From: Phycisphaerales bacterium
Lineage (GTDB): Bacteria; Planctomycetota; Phycisphaerae; Phycisphaerales; UBA1924
Direction: 5' to 3'
NCBI GenBank assembly: GCA_020850415.1
Contig: JADZER010000038.1
Span: 1 to 64,000 of the forward strand
Length of the DNA: 64,000 nucleotides
Made by a program: the position numbers and the translations under genes. The first letter of the stretch is position 1; the number at the start of each line of letters is the position of its first letter. The notes under the pieces are model-generated. The model did not search any database and was not told where the DNA came from. It saw nothing but the letters and a program-made list of their open reading frames with translations. Of the stretch, positions 8,640-16,328 are shown piece after piece.

Positions 8640-10016
8640 ATGAACCGTACCGTGCCGGTGTGTGCCGCGGTCCTCCTGAGCGCGGCCCAGTCGGGGCATG
8701 CACAGGACTGGACCGAGGAGTCAAAGCTCATCGCCTCCGAGGGTTCCGGGAATGACCGGTTCGGCACGAGCGTCGCTGTTAGTGGAGGCACCGCCCTTGT
8801 GGGCTGCCCCGGCGACGACGACCGCGGCTCCTGGTCAGGCTCGGTCTGTGTCTTCGGCCGTGTGAACGGTGAGTGGGTTCAAACGGCCAAGCTGCTGGCG
8901 GCGGACGGGGAGACCAATGACCAGTTTGGGTCGGCGGTCGCCATACAGGGGAACCTCGCCCTGGTGGGGGCTCCTCACGAGAGTGAGCGCGGGTTCTGGG
9001 CTGGCGCGGTCTATGTGTTCGAGTCCCAAGGCGGACAGTGGACACAAACGGCGAAGCTCACGGCTTCGGATGCCTATTCCGCCGACTACTTCGGCAGTGC
9101 GATTGCGCTTCAGGAGGATCTGGCCGTGATCGGCGCGTGGGGCGAGAGCGATACCGCCGGAGCAGCGTATGTCCTGGAGCGGCAGAACGAGGTCTGGCAT
9201 GAACAGCAGAAGCTCGTCGCCGATGCTCGCAACACGAACGACATCTTCGGCTCCGCCGTGACGGTGTCGAACGGGCGTATCGGCATCGGAGCGCAAGGCG
9301 ATGATGACCGTGCAGGAAACGCCGGGGCCGCGTTTGTCTTCGAGCGGGTTGGTTCGGAGTGGGTACAGACCGCGAAGCTCACGGCGTCCGACGGCATCGC
9401 GAACGACGGGTTCGGCACCGCGATCTCCGCGTCGGGCGACTCACTCCTCGTGGGCGCCCCAGGTGCTGATCCTCAAGGGTCCGGCTCCGGTGCCGGGTAT
9501 GTGTTTCGATGGGTCAGCGGCCAGTGGGCTCTCGACGGCAAGCTCGTTGGGTCCGGCGGGCACGCGGACGACCAGCTCGGCGTCGCCGTCAGTCTGGAGG
9601 GAGATCAGGCGCTCCTCGCGGCATGGGGCGATGATGAGTCCGGTTTCAACGCCGGTGCGGTCCTCGGCTTTACCCGCGTTGGCGGGAGTTGGGGCGAGAC
9701 CTCCAAACTGATGGCCGGGGATGCTGGCAGCCGAGACCAGTTCGGTGCGGCAGTCGCACGAGATGGGGAGGCGATACTCATCGGGGCGTACCTCGATGAT
9801 GACAACGGTGTGGACTCCGGGTCTGCGTATGTGTTTCGAGGGCCGTCCTCCTGCCCCGCCGATTTCAACCGCGACGGCGCCGTGAACACGCAAGATGTAC
9901 TCGCATTCCTCCAGGCCTGGGCGAACGGCCTCGCGGATGCCGACTTCAACGGCGACGGCTCCGTGAACACCCAGGATGTGATCGCGTTCCTCGGTGCTTG
10001 GGTCGCGGGTTGTTGA
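8640..10016 (+). CDS. Secreted FG-GAP beta-propeller protein with GC-type dockerin
   Basis: Protein of 458 residues. GAGGAG at 8624-8629 precedes the ATG, and a signal peptide follows (VCAAVLLSAAQSGHAQD). Seven FG-GAP repeats (NDRFGTSVAV, NDQFGSAVAI, ADYFGSAIAL and so on) predict a seven-bladed propeller. The C-terminus has loops DFNRDGAVNTQDVLAFL and DFNGDGSVNTQDVIAFL and ends WVAGC. It is a paralogue of the 937-2289 protein with the same fold, repeat number and anchor, but the repeat sequences have diverged. Ligand unknown; surface display or assembly is inferred from the dockerin-like tail. Confidence 0.85.
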   Translation: MNRTVPVCAAVLLSAAQSGHAQDWTEESKLIASEGSGNDRFGTSVAVSGGTALVGCPGDDDRGSWSGSVCVFGRVNGEWVQTAKLLAADGETNDQFGSAVAIQGNLALVGAPHESERGFWAGAVYVFESQGGQWTQTAKLTASDAYSADYFGSAIALQEDLAVIGAWGESDTAGAAYVLERQNEVWHEQQKLVADARNTNDIFGSAVTVSNGRIGIGAQGDDDRAGNAGAAFVFERVGSEWVQTAKLTASDGIANDGFGTAISASGDSLLVGAPGADPQGSGSGAGYVFRWVSGQWALDGKLVGSGGHADDQLGVAVSLEGDQALLAAWGDDESGFNAGAVLGFTRVGGSWGETSKLMAGDAGSRDQFGAAVARDGEAILIGAYLDDDNGVDSGSAYVFRGPSSCPADFNRDGAVNTQDVLAFLQAWANGLADADFNGDGSVNTQDVIAFLGAWVAGC

Positions 10017-10225
10017 GACCTGGAGCGGTAGGCGGGCGACGGCCACGCTTCCAGCGCCGTGCCCCACCAAGCCCCCGGGTCGCTGGAGCGGCAGTCACGC
10101 TTTGGTGGCAACCCGCAACTGTTTGTCGGAAAGGCGTTTACGGCCTTGAGCCCTGCCCCCCTCCCGAGGTACTGGTGCCCAAGCGCCCGCGCGAGCGGGC
10201 CTGAGCACCACCCGGGAGAGCCGCC

Positions 10226-10849
10226 ATGCCCCGTAGAACCGCCCGAGGGGAACCACCCATTTTCACCAACGCCGGTCGGCGCTTCCCGCCGGAGGTCCTG
10301 ACCGACGCGGAAGTCCGCGCCCTCCTGGCCGCCTGCGGCGACGGCACCCCGACCCACGCCCGCAACCGCGCCCTGATCGCCGTGCTCTACCGGGGCGGGC
10401 TCCGGGTCTCCGAGGCCCTCGCCCTCTACCCCAAGGACCTGGACCCCGCCACGGGGGCGGTGCGGGTTCTGTGGGCCAAGGGCGGCCGGGCCCGGACGAT
10501 CGGCCTGGACCCCGGGGCCTTCCGGCTGGTGGGGGAGTGGCTGCGGCTCCGGGCCGGTACGGGCCTCGACGCCCGCTACCCCCTGTTCTGCACCCCCCGG
10601 GGCAGGGCGGTGTCGTCCTCGTACATCCGCCGCCTCCTCAACCGCCTGGGCGAGCAGGCGGGGATTCAGAAGCGGGTCCACCCCCACGGGCTGCGCCACA
10701 CCCACGCCGCCCAGCTCCGAGCCGAGGGGGTGGACATCGGGATCATCTCGAAGCAGCTCGGGCACCGGTCGATCGCCACGACGGCCCGGTACCTGGACCA
10801 CATCGCTCCCTGGGCGGTGGTGGAGGCGATCAGGGGGAGGGAGTGGTGA
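10226..10849 (+). CDS. Tyrosine recombinase/integrase, catalytic domain only
   Basis: Protein of 207 residues consisting almost only of the tyrosine-recombinase catalytic domain. All active-site residues are visible: Arg in GGLRVSEAL, Lys in WAKGGRARTIGL, His-x-x-Arg in HPHGLRHTHA, His in QLGHRS and the nucleophile Tyr in TARYLDH. The usual N-terminal core-binding (SAM-like) domain of about 90 residues is missing, replaced by a short basic, Pro-rich leader, so it is shorter than XerC/D (about 300). It could be a specialised single-domain recombinase. A degraded copy of its last 50 codons lies at 12488-12650, with one Kelch gene between the two. It is a candidate for moving that cassette or the whole island; neither is shown. 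Confidence 0.85.
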   Translation: MPRRTARGEPPIFTNAGRRFPPEVLTDAEVRALLAACGDGTPTHARNRALIAVLYRGGLRVSEALALYPKDLDPATGAVRVLWAKGGRARTIGLDPGAFRLVGEWLRLRAGTGLDARYPLFCTPRGRAVSSSYIRRLLNRLGEQAGIQKRVHPHGLRHTHAAQLRAEGVDIGIISKQLGHRSIATTARYLDHIAPWAVVEAIRGREW

Positions 10850-11014
10850 AAGGCGATGTTGCGTGCGAGCGGCGGCTTGGCGGCGCGGTGAACGGTCGGC
10901 TATGTCAATGCTGACGCGGGCAACACTGGCGAGCCTCATGCGACTAGTCCGCGCCGCCGAGCCGGCGCTCGCGCCTGCTGCAACTCGCCCCGCGCTGACA
11001 CCAGAGGGGCTGCG

Positions 11015-12403
11015 CTAGCACCCGGCCGCCCAGTCGTTCAGGAACGCGAGGAAGTCCAGGGTGTTGACCGTGCCGTCGTGGTTGTAGTCGGCGATCCCAT
11101 CGCCCGATGCGTAGTGGAGCAGAAACTGCAGGACATCGCGGGTGTCGATCACCCCGTCGGCATTCATGTCGGCCGTACACACGACTGAGACGATTGCCGA
11201 ATCGCTCTCAGCCGCTCCACACGGATTGGTGACGGCGAGGGTGTAGTCTCCCGCATCGGAAAGCCGAACATCGACGGTGGTCAGCGTTGGCGTTCCGGCC
11301 CCGGAAACACGACCTCCGTCGGACAGGGGAATACCGTCGTGGAACCACCGGAAGGACCTTGGCTCACTCCCGTCTGCGCCTGCGGAGAGGACGAGCGTGG
11401 CACCAGCGTCCACAGTCTGCGAGTCGGGATCATCGGTGATCGTTGGAGCTTCGAGCGCACGGCACTCCCAGGTGTCGCGCAACTCACCGGGACCGAATCC
11501 CCCTTGGACGACAACCCGCGAGCGCGAGGAGTCGAAGCACATACCGTGCCCATAGCGTGCGCTTGGCCCCGCAACTGGTTCCTGGCTCCAAGTCGTGCCA
11601 TCGAATGTCCAGGTGTCTGCCGCAGGACCTCCACTGACATACCCGCCGTAGAGCACCACTACCTCGCGCGTGGGCTCGTACACCATCTGGTGCATATAGC
11701 GCGGACCAGGTCCTCCACCTGATACCTCTGTCCACTCGGCTCCGTCCCAGGTCCAAGTGTCCCCGAGGCCTCCGAACTCCCCCGCACCGCCAAAGAGGAC
11801 AATGACACCCCGCGCGTGGTCGAATGCGGTGGAGTGATGCCCCCTCGGACTCGGACCCTCTGAGGCGACCTGAGTCCAACTCGCACCGTCCCACGCCCAG
11901 GTGGTCCCGACATATGACGAACCGACGGAGCCGCCGAACAGGATCGTCTCTTCCCGCACGGCGTCATAGGTGGTGGTGTGGGCGTACCGGGGACCGGGCC
12001 CGGTGGTTGAGACACGAGACCAGTCCCGTTGCGTGCGGAGCCATGTATCTCCAAAGACGAGTGCGCCGTTCGTGCCACCGAAGAGCAGAATACCCCCGGT
12101 GGCCGCGTCGTGGTCCATGCCGCACCACATGCGCGGCTCAGGGATACCCGCCGACACCAATTCCCAAGAGCCACCGTCGAACTCCCATGTCTCTCCACCA
12201 GCGTCAAAGCCCCCGAATAGCACCGACACCCCGAGGGTGGGGTCGAACGCCATGCTGTGGATGGATCGTGTTGGTCCCCCCGCTTCTGTCCGCTCCGCCC
12301 ACTCAAAGCACTCCTGGGCCCATGCCTCGTTCACCGTTCCCGCGAATGCCAGCAGCGACATCCCGAGAGCAACGAGCGTCTTTCTTGCGGTATGCCTCAC
12401 CAT
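11015..12403 (-). CDS. Secreted Kelch-repeat protein with Ig-like and GC-type dockerin domains
   Basis: Protein of 462 residues. The ATG at 12403 is preceded by GGGAGG and followed by a signal peptide (TLVALGMSLLAFAGTVNEAWA). Residues about 35-320 hold six or so Kelch/galactose-oxidase-type repeats of about 50 residues (GDTWTWDGAEWTEVS...GPGPRYMH...VVLYGG), a beta-propeller. Residues about 325-405 look like an immunoglobulin-like domain (SQTVDAGATLVLSA...FRWFHDG...DAGDYTLAVTN). The end carries loops DMNADGVIDTRDV and DYNHDGTVNTLDF and WAAGC. No enzyme signature is visible. The gene is on the opposite strand to its secreted-protein neighbours and is bracketed by the recombinase gene and the recombinase relic. 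Confidence 0.85.
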   Translation of the reverse strand: MVRHTARKTLVALGMSLLAFAGTVNEAWAQECFEWAERTEAGGPTRSIHSMAFDPTLGVSVLFGGFDAGGETWEFDGGSWELVSAGIPEPRMWCGMDHDAATGGILLFGGTNGALVFGDTWLRTQRDWSRVSTTGPGPRYAHTTTYDAVREETILFGGSVGSSYVGTTWAWDGASWTQVASEGPSPRGHHSTAFDHARGVIVLFGGAGEFGGLGDTWTWDGAEWTEVSGGGPGPRYMHQMVYEPTREVVVLYGGYVSGGPAADTWTFDGTTWSQEPVAGPSARYGHGMCFDSSRSRVVVQGGFGPGELRDTWECRALEAPTITDDPDSQTVDAGATLVLSAGADGSEPRSFRWFHDGIPLSDGGRVSGAGTPTLTTVDVRLSDAGDYTLAVTNPCGAAESDSAIVSVVCTADMNADGVIDTRDVLQFLLHYASGDGIADYNHDGTVNTLDFLAFLNDWAAGC

Positions 12404-12487
12404 TGCGCCTCCCTCCCGGGCCTCGCGCCGACCCGCAACCGATAGGTTACCTCGGCGGCAGACCCACCGCAAGGCTGTTCCCATGTC

Positions 12488-12650
12488 GACACGCTCGCTG
12501 GCATCCACGCCACCCCGCTGCGGACGGAGGGCGCGGACAGCGGGCTCATCTCGAAGCAGCTTCTGTACCGATCGATTGCCAGGACGGCCCGCTATCGGGA
12601 TCACATCGCCCCTCGGCGGTTGTGGAGGCGATGAGGGGGATGGAGTGGTG
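12488..12650 (+). pseudogene. Decayed copy of the tyrosine recombinase 3' end
   Basis: Base-by-base this stretch matches the last ~160 bases of the recombinase gene at 10226-10849: CTCATCTCGAAGCAGCT, CGATCGATTGCCAGGACG, GATCACATCGCCC and GGCGGTTGTGGAGGCGATGA all have near-identical partners there. Frameshifts and substitutions break the frame. The segment encoding the active-site His (GHR) now reads LYRS, while the Tyr segment TARYRDH survives. It carries no start and no N-terminal half. Confidence 0.75.
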
Positions 12651-12661
12651 GGCGGAGCCAC

Positions 12662-15028
12662 CTACTCTGCCTTCAGGCTGGCCAAGCAACCGAGATGGGG
12701 CTCTGCCCTGAGGACCATCGACAACCACTGCTCCGCTCTGCTCGCGGCCACATACAGGCGGTTCCGCCGATCGGGGGGCATCCGTGCCGCGGGGCCGGAG
12801 AAGCGGTCATAGAGATCCGCCAAGATCACCACAGGGAACTCAAGTCCCTTCGTCTGAGTCACCGGCAGGATGTGAACGCAATCGGTCTTCTCAAGGTGCC
12901 GCTGGCCATCCCGAGTCCCCGTCAGGTGCACATCCACCATGTCTCCCTCGAGCTCCGCTTCCAAGCGCCGTTGGAGTCGGCGAAGGCGGTCTTTCTTGAC
13001 GGGGCCATCGAACACGAGGGCGACGGTGGCGTCTGGGATGGCCCGCCGTGCCTCCCGAATCTCTGCGGCGATCACCTCGGCCAAACGGGCGGCCCGCGGC
13101 TCTACCACCACTCGCGGTGCCGGCCCACCTCGCAGCGCGTTGGCTCGCCAGCGAGGCGTCTCGCCGTACAGCTCCTGGTAGAGCCCACGGACGAACGACC
13201 CCAGCTGCCGACTCTGCCGGTAGTTGATGTCAAACTCGCGACGCTCCGGCTTGAGCACATCGAGCACGCCCCAGTCCCGCAGCCCTCCGCCCTCGTGCAG
13301 TACTTGGCGCAGATCGCCGACCACCGTCATGGTCCCGCCTTCATCGAGCAGCCACGGCAGCGTGGCCGCGTGGGCGTGGGTCAGGTCCTGCGCCTCATCG
13401 ACCACGAGGTGCCTGAAGGTCGGCTCAGCAGCGCCCATCCTGAAGCCCCGCCCTTCCGAGGTGGTGAACACCTTGAGCGCCAGCCAGCCGCTGATCGCCA
13501 GGTCCGCCTCGTCGAAGCTCGCCGGTGAGCCCGTCGCCATCTCCTCCCACTGGTCGAGTGCCGCTTCGACTGCCTCCGTACCGAGTTCGGCGGCCCACTC
13601 CCGCTCAAGCCGCTCGAACTCCGGGGTGAGAAGCATCTGCGCCGTCCACCCGGCTCGGTCGGCGAACGCCCTGGCCAGCCGCCTCACCACGCCGGCGAGT
13701 TCACCCAAGCCGGTGTCTGCACCCAGGTCGCCCGATTCCCGCTCCTCACGGCGGTCCTTCTCACGCTGCAGCCAGCCCGCGAGGTCGTTGCTCAGGCTGA
13801 CACCGCGAACGGGCTGGAGTGAGAACTCATGGGCGGCGAGGCGCCTGATCCACCGATCCACCGTGAGGGCCAGGGATTCGGTCTCGGGTCCCCCCGCCTC
13901 AACCATCCTCTGCACCCACACCTCCCGCTGTCGCTCCCAGAGCGTCTCGGCATGAAGCCGGAATCCCGCCCACGCGGCCTCAAGAGCCCCGGGGCCGCCC
14001 TTGAGTCGCCGAAGCGCCCGGTTCCCCGCTCGCTGCTTGCCCGAGAGCGTCCCCGCATCGCGGCAGAGCTTGCGGTAGACATCCGCGAAGGTGGTACACC
14101 GCACCCGGTTGAGCCCGAGTGAGTCCCGCAACCGCTTGAGATACTGCACCATCTGCTCCGTGACCACCAGAATGCGGCAATCGCTCTCGGAGTAGAAAGG
14201 GGCATCCCGCTCCCGGTCCAGCTCAAACTGCTCCCACTGTCCGTCGAGCAGGCACGGCACGCGCATCAGCGCCAGGCTGGTCTTGCCGCTGCCGGGCGGT
14301 CCCTCGATGAGGACATTGGCGTTCAGCGGCAGGTGCATCGCGAAACGCTGCTGCGCGTCGGCTTCCGCGATGATCTCGTGCAGGCCGAAGTTGCGATCCA
14401 CTTCGAAGGCGCGCCCAGCGGGCGCCGGGACATCAACTCGGCCGCCTGCTTCGGTCGGCTCGCCGGCGGGGATTCCGCTGAGCAGCGACTCCAGGGTCTG
14501 CTCGTCCGCGAACTCCACGGATTCTTGGTCGTTCTCGAACCGGATAGTCTGGGCCGTGGGCAGGATCGCGCCGTAGCCGCACCTGGTCTTGACCTCGAAG
14601 ATCGTGGTCTGGCGCGGGCTCCTGCGAAACTCGACGGTCTTGCCGATGTCGGAGCCCATGAGACCGGAGGTGATGGGGCTGGTCCAGCTCAGCAGCTCCC
14701 AGGACTCATCATCAGCGCCGACCCCGCCAGTCTCTCGGGCTTTGGAGATCAGGAAGGCGATCGGCTGGCCCTCCGAGTGGCGGTCTGTAACCGCCGCCTC
14801 CACCGAGCAGAAGAACGCCTCCCGCCCGACACGCTCCAAGGCGGCCTTCTGCACTTTCGTGAACTGCTGCCGCTCCCGCAGATTAGGGTCGCCGGTGATG
14901 TCCTCGTGGAAGACGGCGACCGGAATGCGCCGGCCCCGATCGCGCGCTTCGACGAGCAACTCCCTGGCTCGCGCCTTGTCCGCCTCCAGACGAGCCCCAG
15001 CTTCGACAACCGTCCGCTCCAAGGCCAT
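12662..15028 (-). CDS. UvrD/Rep-like superfamily 1 helicase of a defence-like operon
   Basis: Protein of 788 residues. Walker A is GPPGSGKTSLAL with Lys249, motif II is VVDEAQD with Asp544-Glu545, followed by VVGDLRQVLHEG (motif III), NYRQS (motif IV region), TQTKGLEFPVVIL (motif V) and YVAASRAEQ (motif VI). These are the motifs of an ATP-driven 3'-5' DNA helicase/translocase of the UvrD family. The first ~200 residues precede the motor and may hold a nuclease-like or recognition domain I cannot name. The ATG at 15028 overlaps the upstream stop as TGATG and has GGAGG five bases upstream, so it is translationally coupled to the PLD-like gene. Last gene of the four-gene operon. Confidence 0.85.
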   Translation of the reverse strand: MALERTVVEAGARLEADKARARELLVEARDRGRRIPVAVFHEDITGDPNLRERQQFTKVQKAALERVGREAFFCSVEAAVTDRHSEGQPIAFLISKARETGGVGADDESWELLSWTSPITSGLMGSDIGKTVEFRRSPRQTTIFEVKTRCGYGAILPTAQTIRFENDQESVEFADEQTLESLLSGIPAGEPTEAGGRVDVPAPAGRAFEVDRNFGLHEIIAEADAQQRFAMHLPLNANVLIEGPPGSGKTSLALMRVPCLLDGQWEQFELDRERDAPFYSESDCRILVVTEQMVQYLKRLRDSLGLNRVRCTTFADVYRKLCRDAGTLSGKQRAGNRALRRLKGGPGALEAAWAGFRLHAETLWERQREVWVQRMVEAGGPETESLALTVDRWIRRLAAHEFSLQPVRGVSLSNDLAGWLQREKDRREERESGDLGADTGLGELAGVVRRLARAFADRAGWTAQMLLTPEFERLEREWAAELGTEAVEAALDQWEEMATGSPASFDEADLAISGWLALKVFTTSEGRGFRMGAAEPTFRHLVVDEAQDLTHAHAATLPWLLDEGGTMTVVGDLRQVLHEGGGLRDWGVLDVLKPERREFDINYRQSRQLGSFVRGLYQELYGETPRWRANALRGGPAPRVVVEPRAARLAEVIAAEIREARRAIPDATVALVFDGPVKKDRLRRLQRRLEAELEGDMVDVHLTGTRDGQRHLEKTDCVHILPVTQTKGLEFPVVILADLYDRFSGPAARMPPDRRNRLYVAASRAEQWLSMVLRAEPHLGCLASLKAE

Positions 15029-16311
15029 CACATCCTCCAGGTGTAGACAAGGACATCGATGAGTGCGACCCTACCGTCCCAAAGCTCACGCGACTCCTCG
15101 CTCCGGGGTGGCCCGCTGGCATACCAAGGCGTACTCCAGAACTGTCCAAGCGCTGCTTCGTAGCCGTGCCATGTGTGCAGACTGGTCATCGACACCCTGA
15201 GCAGTTGCGCAAGTTCGCGCTCCGATGCCCCGTTCAGCGAGAAGAAGCGGTCGGGACGGGCAAGGGTGAGCAGCCTGGTAACCACGGCCATCCGAAGCCG
15301 CTCCCGGCGGGTTATTGACTGGAAGAGTCGCTCTCCGGCTTGCAGGACCTCTCGGTCAGTCTTGGCCGCACGAACCTCCGGGAGCAGCCGGTCGATATCG
15401 CGACGAAGCGCCGCATTGGTGGCAAGTTCCTTGCGAGCCTGGCCATTCGCAGTGAGGCGTCCGAAGAAGCCGCAGTCCGCAATTGGTGGGCTTGTCTTTC
15501 CTCCCAGCAGTTGCAGGAACGCTGGAGTCCCTGCATCGGGCAGCGGCTTCCGTAGGATGGGTCGGGTGACTCTCAGGGTCTCTGTGTAGGACAGATTCTC
15601 TGGGTCCTCGGGGAAGAGCGCGTCTTCGTCGAATCTCGTGCGGGCCGCATGGCGGAGCATGCGCTCGTAGTCAGGCCACGCGGCAGTGAGTAGCTCCGGA
15701 AGCGCCACGCCACCGCCTCCTCGGACCCTGGGCGCGTGCTCGAGGTCCTCAGCTCGTCGCAACTGCCCGAATCGTCCGGACTTCGGGTCCGTCCAAACGC
15801 TTCGATACCATGCCAGCCAGCGCGAGGTTACAGGGTCCGCTCCGCTTCGCCACTGATCCATCGATGCTTGCCAAGCGCTCGCGGCGTCAGAATCCAGTCG
15901 GAGATGGACCGCTGCCTCGCGGTTCGACATGAACGCGCCCTGTGTCAGGTTCACGCTTCCGACGATCGCGTTGCTACCGTCCCGCCCCAGAAACAGGTAG
16001 ACCTTGGGGTGAAACAACTGCTGTGAGTCCGGAGCCACCCAAGTGCGGTTGCCCAGCCGCATGAGCGACTCCAGGGCGTCGGGGTGCGTCATGTCAAACG
16101 CACGCCCCACAAGTGCGTGAACGGGCAAGCCGGCCCGCTCCAACTCGTTGAGTGCCCAGCCGGGACGAGCCCAAGCGACTGCGATCTCGACCGCGGTCGC
16201 CTGCTCCAAGCAGTCTCGGAAGCACCGCTGGATTGCCACCGGGGTGTCCAGGAGGTGCGATCCTGACTGGCCGGTTGCGCGGGCCGCGATCTGAGCTCGG
16301 TTCTTGCTCAC
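15028..16311 (-). CDS. PLD-fold putative nuclease of a defence-like operon
   Basis: Protein of 427 residues from a GTG at 16311 with GGAGGGGGAG just upstream; the start lies 17 bases after the methyltransferase stop. It has one phospholipase-D-type HxK motif (FHPKVYLFLG, His101 and Lys103) followed by the expected Asn in VGSVNLTQGA about 14 residues later. That is half of an HKD active site, so a dimer would be needed for catalysis, as in small PLD nucleases. The C-terminal third (ARPDRFFSLNGASERELAQL, then LWDGRVALIDVLVYTW) looks like a helical DNA-binding region, unassigned. Its stop overlaps the start of the UvrD-like helicase. Role inferred: nuclease effector or guide of the operon. G+C is lower than in flanking chromosomal genes (about 62% in one 60-base line counted). 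Confidence 0.75.
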   Translation of the reverse strand: MSKNRAQIAARATGQSGSHLLDTPVAIQRCFRDCLEQATAVEIAVAWARPGWALNELERAGLPVHALVGRAFDMTHPDALESLMRLGNRTWVAPDSQQLFHPKVYLFLGRDGSNAIVGSVNLTQGAFMSNREAAVHLRLDSDAASAWQASMDQWRSGADPVTSRWLAWYRSVWTDPKSGRFGQLRRAEDLEHAPRVRGGGGVALPELLTAAWPDYERMLRHAARTRFDEDALFPEDPENLSYTETLRVTRPILRKPLPDAGTPAFLQLLGGKTSPPIADCGFFGRLTANGQARKELATNAALRRDIDRLLPEVRAAKTDREVLQAGERLFQSITRRERLRMAVVTRLLTLARPDRFFSLNGASERELAQLLRVSMTSLHTWHGYEAALGQFWSTPWYASGPPRSEESRELWDGRVALIDVLVYTWRM

Positions 16312-16328
16312 AACTCCCCCTCCGCGTG

